DNA of 64,000 bases from Akebia trifoliata (Eukaryota > Streptophyta > Magnoliopsida > Ranunculales > Lardizabalaceae), in the NCBI GenBank assembly GCA_017979445.1, contig CM030719.1:26403996-26467995 (forward strand), in the 5' to 3' direction. The notes beneath the pieces are model-generated. The model searched no databases, was not told the DNA's origin, and worked only from the letters and a program-made list of their open reading frames with translations. The position numbers and the translations under genes are program-made. Positions 1 to 11,034 of the stretch are shown here, in pieces. Positions within the stretch are counted from its first letter, which is position 1. The number at the start of each line of letters is the position of its first letter.

Positions 1-1550
1 TGAGTTCATTGAATATTAAATCACATTTTTCAACTATAGAATTTATTTCTATCAATAATATTAAAAAAGAATACAATTTTTATATCAAAACGGGGTCCGA
101 ACAGTGCACAAGACCCAATTTATGGAAATAACCCGTTATAATACTCTACCCACGTATAATTTGTTAAAAATACAATTAAACATATCAAACATGCAATTTC
201 TAGCGTGAATTTTGAAATAAACAAAGAATTCTATATTTCGAAAATACATCTAAATTTTTCCAATAAAATCCTAAATGCAATTTTCACAATCTATGATTAC
301 TAATAGAAATTGAGAGTTCCTTACAATTTCTAGGCGAAAGGATCAAAGTATGTGCGCGGAAATCGAGGCGATCGGCGCGAAAATCGAGGCGGACCGAACT
401 TCAAAGTGGCTGATTTTCAAAATCGACCCGGTGGTTTCGAAGAGCTCGACGTGCTCGTCTCTTCTCCCTTCTACGGTGAAAGGTGGTTTGACCCCGAAAT
501 CGATGAAAACCGAGGTCGAAGTGACGAAAATCTCCGTATAAAAATACGGCTGATTTTTGACTATACGGGGTGAAAAAGATGAGAAAACGGAAGAAATTTG
601 GTTGGGTTACGTAGAGAATGAGGTTGCGGACGTTTCTCCCTTCTGCGTCGGAAAGCGATTTGACCCCGAAATAGACGAAATCCGAGGTCAAAGTTTCAAA
701 ATTTCCGTATCCAAATACGGCTGATTTTTGACGATATCGGGTGAAATAGAAAGTGAAACGAAGAAAGGTTGGGTGGGTTTTGTAGATGTCGAGGCTGCGG
801 ATCTTTTTTCCTTCTGCGGCGATCGTCGACGACGAGCCGTTTGTGAGAGATCTGAGGTGGAAGAATCGGAGGAAAATCAAATTTTTCGTTTTATATGTTT
901 CGGCCATATGACGCGTTGGGGAAGATGGGTTTAAAAAAAAATTAAATTTTTTTATTTATATAAAAGTTGGGACGAAATTGGTATTTTGTCAATTGTTTGG
1001 ATTGTCGATAACTTGATCATTCGGTCTCCAAAACTGACAAACGAATACTCTATTTCGCCTAATTTTTCATTCCGGATCTAATGGTATAGTCAATTTTTAT
1101 AAATTATGTCTCCATAAAAAATTTACATTTTTGACCTGACGTGACCCCTAAACTTGATGTCGTTTTCGTTTTTGGCGATAATTCAACTTCCTGATCTCCA
1201 AAAATGACAAATAAATAGTCCATGTTGAATAATTTTTCGTTATGAACCCAATGGTATAATCGAATTTTAAAAATTATTCCTCTAACAAAAAGTCACTATT
1301 TTAGCCTGGTCCGACCCGATAATCGAGGATTTTACAACTTTTATATTCGGACTCGCATTTGAGCGTGCTTACAAGCTAAACTATGTTTTTCGATCATTTT
1401 GAATCTAATGGTGAGGTCAGATTCCATTAAAAATGATTAGAAACATCCTAAAGTTTTACCCCTAAATCCCACTTTCAAGATTTTCTTACAATTCCACTAT
1501 TTATTTTTTTCCTCGAGATACGAATTAAAAATTCGGGGTGTTACAACAAT
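1..1550. mobile_element. Putative LTR-retrotransposon LTR or its remnant
   Basis: No protein-coding gene is recognisable here. The block is LTR-like. It contains a GC-richer region with tandemly repeated segments (430-830), a TATA-like stretch near 951-957 (tatataaaag), and a right edge near 1540 reading ggggtgttaca, a sequence that often ends plant Gypsy LTRs. The short open frames at 350-934 lie within the repeated segment and resemble nothing known. The left end is outside the window, so neither a TG...CA pair nor a target duplication can be shown. A non-LTR repeat is possible. Confidence 0.4.
430..830. repeat. About 170-bp tandem repeat, 2-3 diverged copies
   Basis: Three related segments start near 450, 624 and 792, each beginning with a tct-ccctTCT-like motif. 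The first two continue through a gaccccgaaat motif (490 and 661) and a ccgtat-aaaatacggctgattttt motif (about 532 and 705). The spacing is about 170 bp. The repeat lies inside the LTR-like block and explains the overlapping open frames on both strands. Confidence 0.7.
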
Positions 1551-1917
1551 CTAGTGGGGGATTGTAAGCTTTGAAAAATTGTTAGTTCAATAGTAATTGA
1601 AATGAGCAGTCCTAGGTTAATGACTATCGTGAGACTGAAAACACACACACACACAACACATACAACAATTACTGTATTTTGTACAGTCAAAGATTGAGAA
1701 CACAGGGCTCCCTCATCGTGGGACTGAGAACTGTGCGTTCTTCCGACTATATATATGATAACCTGACATTGCCTCCTGGTTTCTCTCTTTAATTATATAC
1801 TATGCACAAATTGTAGGTTGAGATGGTGTAAGTAATCAAATAATTTACATGATTAATTGAAATAGACCATTTAATATTCTGTTCTACTGTCGTCTCTTGT
1901 TATTACCATTGGCAGAT

Positions 1918-3001
1918 GGAAGATAACAATTCAAAGAATGCAAAAGCAAATTAGACACCCAAACAACATGAAGTTTGGGTCGAGATCTACTATGAATTAG
2001 TTAAGAAGGGGAGAAGACCGCCTAAAGTGCTTGACAAGACCGATTATGATTTATTAGTTAAGAGTTTAATAAGAGAATTAATGTTTATTATGATAGAGGG
2101 CAAATGAAGAACAAGTCGGATAGACAAAAAGGTATTTGGGAACGTTGGAATAAGATTTGCACAAATACTGGCTTCTCTTATGATGTTGATAATGGCATAT
2201 TAGATGCAAGTGATGAGTGGTGGGATGGGTGGTTAGAGGTACATTTCTTGTTAATTTTTCATTTTATTTATTTTAAGATTTTTGTCTCTTTATGTAAAAT
2301 AGGGTTTTTTATTTTTTATAGCATCATCCAAAAGATGCAATATTTCGAAAGCAACCTTTGAAGTTTACGAAACAATTGGATTTCATCTTTGGAGGCACAT
2401 ATGCCACTGGTAGCCGGATGTGGTCACCTGCATCTGGTACAGTGCCATTTGTATCAGTACCTTAGAATGAGAATCTTGATGAGGATGATCTAGATGATGT
2501 CATGCCGACCCAGCATCCAGAGTCTCAGACACCTCTAGACTTTACTCTTGATGATGCTGATGAGTTTGAGGATGATGCTACTCCTATTGTACCCTCACCC
2601 ACAACCCACGTTCGACGCAGAAGTGGAGATACTCTACCACCTCAAAGTCGTAGGCAGAAGACGACCACTGCTATGCAAATTAGCCAGTCATTGGAGAAGC
2701 TCGCAAATGCAGTCCACAGTCAGATATCCGCTTCTACCAATCCCACTCTAATTAAGAAAGACAGTATTCAAGAGTCGATCGAGCTCTTAGACCAGCTACC
2801 AGATGTACCTACCAATAGTGATCTCTATCGTTATGCGTTGAAGATGTTTATAAAGAACAAACAATGCAGAGAGGTTTTTTGTGCATTACAATCAGTAGAT
2901 GTTCATCTTGAGTGGTTGGAGGGCGAGATGTCTGATTTTATGCTGGAAAAGGCATTTAGACTTGTTTTATATGTTACTAAAATATTTTTGTGGGTTTTAT
3001 G
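1918..3001 (+). pseudogene. Harbinger Myb/SANT-like DNA-binding gene, broken
   Basis: In these transposons the Myb/SANT-like protein is the DNA-binding partner needed with the nuclease for transposition. The frame starts at ATG 1918 and shows HEVWVEIYYELVKKGRRPP, then after a frameshift a YDRGQ-KNK-DRQK motif, then WERWNKICTNTGFSYD and DEWWDGWLE. A probable intron at about 2239-2322 (donor GGTACATT, acceptor tatag) joins this to HHPKDAIFRKQPLKF and IFGGTYATGSRMWSP. The C-terminal part (2502-3001) is acidic, then has a helical tail with SIELLDQLP. Damage visible: a TAG stop 13 codons in, a frameshift near 2060-2080, Trp to Ser in the KNKWD position, and a stop near 2462 before the C-terminal block. 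Confidence 0.75.
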
Positions 3002-3193
3002 ATGCACTTATAGAGTGCAATATACATTGATTATTTTTAGCTGTTGGATGGATATTGTACATATTATATTTTCTGTTAGATGGATATTTTATTTACTGTT
3101 AGATGGATATTGTGATTAATATTTTTTATTAGATGGATATTTTATTTGTTGTTAGATAGATATATACCACTAATATGGATTCATAAGCAGGTC

Positions 3194-4595
3194 ATGGATT
3201 CAGATGTTGAAACGATGAATACTATCGATTCAGCTGATACGGTTGATACTATCGATTCAAATGATGATTCCACCAATACTGTCGACTCAAGTGTTTTAAG
3301 TATGGCCACTACAGGAGGCGCCCTAGGTTCTTCATTTTATTGCGAGAATTTCTTACATAGGGAGCCACATAATAATAGTCAATTAAAGGGGATTGATTTT
3401 GTGCGGGAAACACTGGATGATAATCGTGCGACGTGTCATTCATTATTTAGAATGGAACGACACGTATTTCTGAATCTATGTAGTCTTTTAGAAGTTCGAG
3501 GTCTATTGAAGATGGAACACTACATTACTATTCAAGAACAACTAGCGATGTTTTTATTGATAGTAGGACATAATCAAGGACAAAGATTAGTTGCAAATAG
3601 TTTTGATCACTCAGTTTATTCAGTTAGTAAGTATTTCAACAAAGTTCTTTTGACTATGGTGAACTTATCAATGTCCTTAATTGTACCTCCCGATCTCAAT
3701 GAAGTCTCTTCACACATCCGTAACAATATTTGTTTTTAGCCATTTTTTAAGGTTATATATATATATATATATTTGAAAAATACTTGTTTCATTAATGTTT
3801 ATATATTAATATACCTTAAAAATATGTAAGATTGTATTGGAGCGATAGACGGGACGCATGTTAGTGCATTTGTACCAATAGCGAAACAAATACGATATCG
3901 AGGACATAAGGGACTCACACAAAATGTAATGGCAACATGTTCGTTTAACATGTTGTTCACTCATGTGGTGGTTGGTTGGGAATGGTCAACTAATGATTCA
4001 CGTGTCATCCTTGAGACATTGAATACTCTTAGTTTAAATTTTTCATATTCTCCACCAGGTCTGTATTTAAAAGTTTTTCAATTATATCTGTTTATATTCA
4101 ATCTTAGAAATTAATATATTTTTTTGGATAATAGGTAAATATTATTTGGTAGATGCTGGGTACCCACTCATGGATGGTTATCTCGCACCTTATCGAGGTG
4201 TTCGATACCATCTACAAGACTATAGGAGATCACGGGCAAATGGTCGAAATGAATTATTCAATCATTTACATTCTTCACTTCGGAACGTGATTGAACGAAT
4301 TTTTAGGGTTTTGAAAGCAAAATGACCAATCTTGAAGTTGATGCGTTCATATAATTTGGACAAACAACGAAACATTGTTATTGCATGCATGACATTGCAA
4401 AATTTTATCAGAAAACATGCTATCGTCGATGAAGAATTTGTTAGATTCGAAGAAGAAGGATCAACGGGAGTAGAAGAAGATGACATCACTAATCAAGAGT
4501 ATCCAGTTCCCCCATTAGTAGGTCGTCAGAGTCAACAAACAATGAAAATACATAGGAATTTAATAGCTGATGCCATTTTTACTGGCAATCATTGA
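3194..4595 (+). pseudogene. Harbinger (HARBI1-like) DDE transposase, two nonsense lesions
   Basis: The gene encodes a DDE_Tnp_4-type nuclease that would cut and paste the element. Exon 1 runs from ATG 3194 (just after an ag acceptor) and carries FRMERHVFLNLCSLLEVRGL and TIQEQLAMFLLIVGHNQGQR. Exon 2 (from about 3830) begins CIGAIDGTHVSAFVP with the first catalytic Asp and includes IRYRGHKGLTQNVMATCSF. Exon 3 (from 4135) has YYLVDAGYPLMDGYLAPYRG with the second Asp and RNVIERIFRVLKAK with the catalytic Glu. All three catalytic acidic residues survive. Two in-frame stops are visible: TAG at about 3737, where a Tyr is usual before PFFK, and TGA at 4323, just before PILKLMRSYNLDKQRN, where Trp or an aromatic residue is usual. 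The last frame ends at 4595. Confidence 0.85.
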
Positions 4596-4742
4596 TGTAT
4601 TTTCATATTCTGTTTTTTAATTTTGTATTGTAATTATAAATACTGTTAAACAATGTTGGAATAAAGATTTACTATTTTAAAGTATATTTCGAAGATTCTA
4701 TACTTATTTATTTATTATCTTTGTGTATGATGGATAGCATTG

Positions 4743-5135
4743 ATGGCAAACTATACGTATTCACCATGTTGTTCATGTGGTCGAGTGATGACATTAGTCA
4801 CAGCTAAAACAAAAGAAAATTATGGGAGGATGTTTTATAGGTGTCCATCTTGTCAGATAATATAGTATTGATATTAATGTTGGGTGCGTATTTATATTTG
4901 GTGACATTGATATTAATTCATTTGTTATTTTACTTTATAGAGACATGCAGGGTCTTTTCTGTGGGTAGATGAAGCTGACATTATCAATGATAATGTTTCT
5001 CAAGATAAAGTAACGGAGTCAAATAAGAAGAATGAAAAATATATTTTGTATGTATTTGTTGGATGTATATTTTTTATGTTTTTATTTATTTTAGTTTTAC
5101 TTGTTATATTAACCATGATTATTATGTTTAAATGA
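4743..5135 (+). pseudogene. GRF-type zinc-finger ORF with C-terminal membrane segment
   Basis: This reading frame is split by an intron. It starts at ATG 4743 with Cys residues 9, 10 and 12 followed by Gly (CCSCG), then TAKTKENYGRMFYRCPSC, a recognisable GRF zinc finger. After an intron-like gap (4857-4940) it resumes as HAGSFLWVDEAD. It continues through a Lys/Asn-rich linker (NKKNEKYIL) and ends in a roughly 26-residue hydrophobic segment, probably a transmembrane helix, with the stop at 5133-5135. The acceptor (tactttatag) is intact, but the expected donor reads AT instead of GT after CAG, so splicing is probably lost. It lies between the transposase and the element's right end, in the same orientation. 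GRF fingers bind nucleic acid in other proteins; a role here is not known. Confidence 0.6.
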
Positions 5136-5859
5136 TGTCAGAATCTAAATGTGGTGGTTGTGGACGTGTTATGTATATACGATGTAATGTGGATGTGTTA
5201 TGTAAAATGTGAAATTTGGATTGAATATTATGCAGGTATTTTGTTTATCAGGAAAATTTCATATGTTCAATTTCAAGAGGAGATACTGTCGAAATGTTTA
5301 TAGAATTTTATTATATTTATCTATATTTAGTGTAATTATATATTTATAAGGGTATTTTAATAATTTTTGATGCATTCTGCGTACATTATGTTGGATTGTG
5401 TATTATGCAGGTATTTTGTTTATCAGAAAAATTTTATATGTCTATTTTTAAGAGGAGATGCTGCCGAAATTTCTATAGAATTATAAATTTTTCTATAATT
5501 TTTTTTATAGAATTATAAACATTTTAAAATAAAAATAATTATTTTTTTAATTTTTTATATAATTTTATTATATTTATATATATATTTAGTGTAATTATAT
5601 ATGTATAGGGGTATTTTGGTAATTTTTATGCATTCCGGTTGCATTATCAACCTTAAGGGCATTCTGGTCATTTTACCCTACTACAGCAGATTTTAGAAGC
5701 TGTATCAAACAGTCCACAGTCAGATTCTAGTCAACAGCACAACAGTTTTAAAAAGTTCTATCAAACAAGTTTTTCAGCTTTTCAGATTCTGACAGTAGAT
5801 TCAGACAGTAGAAGCTGACAGCAGTTTTAAGAAGCTGAATCAATCAGCACCTTAGCTTT

Positions 5860-6733
5860 CAACAGCTCTAAGTCCTGCAAACAACACCAACTTCTCATCA
5901 CCATAATCAACAAAGAAAAATCAGATTCAATCTGAATTTTAAGACTCCATTGAAAAAGCATTTGAAGACCGAGAAGAAGGCTTTAAAATTCTGCAAAATT
6001 GTTAGACTGACACCCCAAATAGAGGCATCCTGCCTTGATTGCGTCACCTAGATTTTCAAGGCTAGAGCCATCGACATTAAGTTTCAACCATTGAATTGGA
6101 GGCTTAATCCAATAAACAGTTGATGTGTAGAAGACGAGTTGCCAGATGGTTGTGCATTGATTCTAAATCATTTAACTAATGATTTATCTTGGAAATAACA
6201 TCTTTCATAGACTGATTTTTAGCCTAAATATGGCTAAGTTTCTGGTAATCCATAGTTCCAGACCGATTCGCTCGCACCCACGTGAGGTATAAATCCAAGA
6301 TTTTGCATCCCCTTACGTGCACATCATACGTGTGCACACACATTAAGGTTTTCGGACCAGTGGATCCAAACCCCAATTGGAACCTTGGGTTTTCCTCTTG
6401 AGCCCCCCTGTGTGCGCACATGAGCCTGGTTATTACTTCTATCTTTTTTAAAGTTATTAGAAGTACAATTATTTAAGAATTGCAAATCAACTTTTCTCTT
6501 ATTCGACGTAGGAGTAAAATTATACTAAGCAAAATCAATACTAACAACTAAAGCATAAAGTAACAAGTATAAAGCATAAAGCATAAAGCATAAAGCATAA
6601 AGTAAAATGTTGGGATTGGTTTACCTAATAGTTTAAACACATTGAATATTAAAGGATTTTTAAATTTAACCCTCTAAATTCCAGCAATCCCCTCCATGAA
6701 TGCAGAAAACACAACATATATATATATATATAT
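5860..6733. other. Intergenic, no gene seen
   Basis: I see no gene. The stretch is AT-rich with a short tandem array of the 7-mer ataaagc at about 6570-6602 and a TA run at about 6716-6732 that abuts the foldback element. The small open frame at 6224-6421 on the minus strand matches nothing I recognise. Confidence 0.5.
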
Positions 6734-7100
6734 GGGTCTCGTTATTTGGCCAACAGTTTGGCAAACATTTTGGCAAACACTTTTTCAAAACATAGGTTAG
6801 AGGTCTTGGAATGGGCTGATTTTTGGTGAGGATGATCTCTACGGTGAGGAGATCATCCTCACCAAAAATCAGCTCATTCCAAAACTTCTAGCCCCAGTTT
6901 ACAAGTTGAAAAATTGTGAACCGTCCATTTTTTGTAAATCATTTTTGATGGGGTTAGAAGTTTTGGAATGGGCTGATTTTTGGTGATGATGATATCCTCA
7001 CCGTAGAGATCATCCTCACCAAAAATCAGCCAATTCCAAGACCTCTAACCCATGTTTTGAAAAATGTGTTTGCCAAACTGTTGGCCAAATAACGCTACCC
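6734..7100. mobile_element. Foldback MITE copy A (nested hairpins)
   Basis: The ends are long inverted repeats: left GGGTctCGTTATTTGGCCAA and, in reverse complement, right GGGTagCGTTATTTGGCCAA, continuing through acagtttggcaaaca. Inside, each arm is itself a hairpin: ggaatgggctgatttttgg...gatcatcct pairs with its local reverse complement ending in a cattcc-like motif. The element is flanked on both sides by TA runs, compatible with a TA-rich target. It has no coding capacity. The superfamily is not certain; long inverted repeats and possible 9-bp TA-rich flanks would suit a MULE-type element. Confidence 0.8.
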
Positions 7101-7116
7101 TATATATATATATATA

Positions 7117-7495
7117 GGGAAATGTTCAGCACCCTAAGTTTTACCACACACTTTAACAAACGTTTTTTGTCTTACATGGGTTAGAAGTTTTGGAATTGGC
7201 TGATTTTTGGTGAGGATGATCTCTATGATTAGAAGATCATCCTCCCCAAAAATCAGCCCATTCCGAAATGTTTAGCCCCATGTTTACAGGTTGAAAAATC
7301 GTGGACCGTCCATTTTTTGTAAATCATTTTTGATGGGGTTAGAAGTTTTGGAATGAGCTGATTTTTGGTGAGGATGATCTCCTCACAATAGAGATCATCC
7401 TCACCAAAAATCAGCCCATTCCGAAACTTCTAACCCATGTAGGACAAAACGCATTTGTTAAAGTGTGATAAAACTTAGGGTGCCGAACGGGACCC
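7117..7495. mobile_element. Foldback MITE copy B, same core, different ends
   Basis: The core is nearly identical to that of copy A: two local hairpins around a ccgtccattttttgtaaatc centre. The outer inverted repeat is unrelated: left gttcagcaccctaagtttta, right in reverse complement gttcggcaccctaagtttta, continuing cacac-tttaacaaa. It lies 16 bp from copy A, separated only by TA repeats. It has no coding capacity. Confidence 0.8.
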
Positions 7496-8221
7496 ATATA
7501 TATAGCACTTTTTAAACAATCATATTCAGTATAGGTATCTTTTGGACTTGAACTTTATCTAATATAAGTCTATCGGATTTACTAGTCGGTCAGTTGACCT
7601 TAAGCCTTGAATGACCAACTTTTAGTATAAATCAAAACAATTGATTATACATGCAGGTTACTCAATCAACTATCAACTTCTATCAATGATGCTCATTTTG
7701 ACCCTAAATAAAATCTGGTATCATAAGTACTTTAGAGAGTTTAGCCTAAATTCTCATAGAATTGACCCAATTTTACACTCATTTAAGTGTGCCAATGAAA
7801 AGTACTCTAATATACTTAACTTTTATAAGTATAAGCAACATTAAAAACTTATACTTCAATCTTTCTTCTTTACAGGCAACACCAAACATTTCATAGGAAT
7901 GGACTTGGAACAATATGTTCCGTTAATGCTTTATTTTATCACATTCAATTAGTTTTTCCATTGAACGTAGATTTTGGGACCTCTAATGAATTAGGTTGGG
8001 TTTCCATGGAAGTAATTTTTAATCAATAAGTTTTAGGCCTATTTTCCTTAAAGTCAATGTAACTAACTTTCTAGATTATCCTTTTGTTAGAGGATTGGCT
8101 AAATTTTTCTTAGACTTTACAAAGTCAATAGAAATAATCTTATTAGAGAATAGTTTGATTGTCACAATGATTAGACATAGTCAATATTGGCTGAGGCCAA
8201 ATAAGAATGTTAACTAGAAAA
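7496..8221. other. Unassigned stretch
   Basis: I see no gene. It is AT-rich sequence between the foldback pair and the copia relic. Part of it (about 8000-8221) may be the 3' end of the minus-strand copia element, but no LTR boundary can be fixed. Confidence 0.4.
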
Positions 8222-8229
8222 TTTCTAAG

Positions 8230-8646
8230 CTACTCAGCTTCTTCACCAGTATTGTCCATGGCAATAAACTTAGATTCCATGGTGGAACGAGCTATACATG
8301 TTAGCTTGGTGGATTTCCATAAGATTGTTACACTTCTAAGTGTGAAAATATAACCACTAGTAGATTTCGACTCTTCCGAGTCTGATATCCAATTAGCATC
8401 GTTGTATCCTTCCAATATGATAGGATATCTATTATAATGCAGTATATAACTCATGGTATACCTTAAGTATTTCATGATTCTCACCAAAACTTCCCAATGA
8501 TCATGTCTTAGATTACTAGTGTATCTACTTAATTTATTTATCGAATACATAATATTTGCCCCTGTACAATTTATAATATACATTAAACAACTAATAATTT
8601 GAGAAATTCTAATTGGGAAAATAACTTTACCAATATTTTTTATCAA
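8230..8646 (-). pseudogene. Copia RT-RNase H domain remnant
   Basis: The frame shows [82 protein letters not shown] and ends GEEAE. This matches the C-terminal RT/RNase H part of copia polyproteins (the typical YTDANW..D..KSTSGY pattern). It covers about 138 residues of a polyprotein that normally exceeds 1200. It is not expected to be functional. Confidence 0.85.
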
Positions 8647-9732
8647 TTTACAATTTTAATCAAAAGGTGTTTTTGCATAAATATAATCAAACTAATTAAA
8701 ATGTTTTAAAATTTTTTAAATATAATGAGATTGAGATAAATCAAATTTATTAACATTTTTAGAAATTTTTATTCCAAGAATAACATCAATAGAACTTAAA
8801 TCTTTAATGTCAAAATTATAGACAATAATTTCTTAGTTTGATTCATAACTTTTATATTAAATCCAAAAGTAAACATGCCATCTATATATAGACAAATAAT
8901 CATATAAGAATCAACTATAATTTTATAATAAATATACTTATCAACTTCATTGATTCTAAATTTATTTGATATCATAACATTATCAAAATTTTCATGCCAC
9001 TATTTTGGAGTTTGGTTTAAACTATACAAGGTTTTGATTAATCTACAGACTTTATTTTCATGTTTTTTAATTACAAATTCTTATATATATATCTTTATCA
9101 AGTTCTCCATTTTAAAAAATAATTTTTACATCCATTTGATGAGTTTCTAAATTATATATGGAAGTTATATCAATAAGAAGTCTAATAGAAGTGATTCTAA
9201 TAACAGGGGAATAAGTGTTAAAAAAGTTAATGCATTCTATTTATTTATACCATTTAGCTATTAATCTTGTCTTATATTTATCTATAATTTTATTAAATTT
9301 TAATTTTCTTTTGAAAATTTATTTACAACCAATTGTTTTATTACCAAGAGGTAGATTGACTAATTCTCAACTGTTATTATTTATTATTGAATCTATTTCA
9401 TTATTTATAGCTTCTTTCCAAAATGGAACCTCAAGTATTGAAATTACATCCTTAAAAGTTTGAGGATCTTCTAAGAGAAAACTAATAAAATCATGTCTAA
9501 AGGATGTTGTTGTTCTAGTTCTCTTGCTCCTCATAGGTTATATATCAGATTCTTATTTTTTATATTCATTATTAGATAATTTATTGTGAGATCTCTTTAA
9601 AGATTTTTCAATTTTATCCTTACAAAGATACACATCCTCAAAAAATTCAGCATCTCTGGATTCAATTATAGTATTAGGATTAATATCATTTACATCAGAT
9701 TTATACACAAGAAATCTATATGCACTACTAAT

Positions 9733-9997
9733 AATAACATACAAAAAAAATGCAATCTATAATTTTAAAACCTAATTCTGTTCTTTTAAACAAGGGAATA
9801 TCAACTTTGGCTAAACACCCGCACACTTTCATGTATTTAAAAGTAGGTGTTTTACCTTTCCAAAGTTCATAAGGTGATTTTTTAGAAATCTTTAATAGAA
9901 TTTTATTTAAAATGTAACAAGATGTCAAAAGGGCTTTTGCACATAAATTTAGCGGAACACATGAACTAACAAATAAAAATTTAACCATGATTTTCAA
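9733..9997 (-). pseudogene. Copia integrase remnant
   Basis: The residues ALLTSCYILNKILLKISKKS, PYELWKGKTP and FKYMKVCGCLAKVDIP correspond to the end of the copia integrase core and the linker before reverse transcriptase (usual form TPYELW.G..P...YL.VWGC.A). The frame breaks shortly after. Confidence 0.8.
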
Positions 9998-10507
9998 AGT
10001 TCTATGTTTTCTTTCTACTATATCGTTACATTGGGGATAATAAGGAGTAGTAGTTTGGTGTATAATTCAAATTTTTTTAACAAAATACAGTTAAATGATT
10101 AGATTCATATTTTCCTCTTCGGTAAGATCTTAAAATTTTAATTTTCTTTTCAAGTTAATTTTTAACTTCAGATTTATAAATTTTTAAAATTTATAATGCT
10201 TCATTTTTACTACTTAAAAGATAAATCATAAAAAATCTAGTGCAATCGTTATTAAAAGTTATGAAATATTTTTTACCGCCTCTCGATTAAACATATTTGA
10301 AATCACACAAGTCGGAATGTATTCATCCTAAATATTTTGTAAATCTTTCAACATTTTTAAAAAAAATTTAGCAAATTTTGATTCAACCCAAATTTCACAT
10401 TTTTTAGATATACCAATATGCATTTTAGGACTTACACCACTATTTATTAAATTAATAACTGATCTATTATTAGCATGGTTTAATTTAACATGCCAAATAT
10501 TAGGACA

Positions 10508-10951
10508 CTAAAAAACATAAGCAGTAGAAGTAATATTATTAATAAAATCATAAATTACATTGAGTCTGAACAACCCATAACATAGATAGCTTTTGCCCAC
10601 AAATATTCCACTTTTTGTAATTATATTGAGTTTGAATAACTTATCACATAGATAGCACTTGCCCACAAACATTTCACTCTTTGTGATTACACATTTGTCA
10701 TATTGAAATACCATTTTGAAATCTCTCTTATTTAAAAGAGGATCTGAAACTAGGTTTCTTTAAATGTTTAGAATTTGAAACACTTCATTCAGAGTTAAAA
10801 CCTTACCAAATGCAAAACTTAGATTCATTTTTCCTTTTTCGATCATAGCAGATATGGATGAATTTTCCATGAGCAATTTTTTATCTCCAACGTTATAGGA
10901 GGAAAACATGCTTCTCTCAGAGTATATGTATTTGGTGGCTCTTGTATCCAA
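10508..10951 (-). pseudogene. Copia protease/gag-pre-integrase remnant
   Basis: Two frames on the minus strand form the region between gag and integrase. The first (10951-10760) has DTRATKYIYSERSMFSSY, apparently a mutated DSGATRHI protease motif, and then FGKVLTLNEV. The second (10714-10508) has ITKSEMFVGKCYLCDKLFKL followed by a second, similar copy, TKSGIFVGKSYLCYGLFRL. This implies a short internal duplication of about 84 bp in the gag-pre-integrase region. Confidence 0.7.
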
Positions 10952-11034
10952 TCACCAATCATTGGTATTTCTTATCAGATTCACTTTTGAAACAACCATG
11001 GATAGGTTCTGAGTTTCAGTTACATTGGCTTGTT

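Larger units (their letters stand above)
1918..5852 (+). mobile_element. Decayed PIF/Harbinger-type DNA transposon
   Basis: Three decayed genes lie in the same orientation: a Myb/SANT-like DNA-binding gene, a HARBI1-type DDE nuclease and a GRF zinc-finger ORF. The first two are the standard PIF/Harbinger gene pair. A likely right terminus is at about 5850. There the reverse complement reads GGTGCTGATTGATTCAGC directly followed by TTA, the usual 3-bp Harbinger target, and related gctgtatcaaacagt-type copies occur inward (about 5699-5770). No matching left terminal repeat was found upstream of 1918, so the left boundary is unknown. Stops and frameshifts show the copy is not autonomous. Confidence 0.7.

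Noticed and set aside
401..907. 168-residue open frame on the minus strand as a gene
   Set aside because: It runs across a 170-bp tandem repeat, and its sequence is repetitive and matches no family.
6555..6602. CRISPR-like spaced repeats
   Set aside because: It is a plain 7-bp tandem microsatellite without spacers, in a plant genome.
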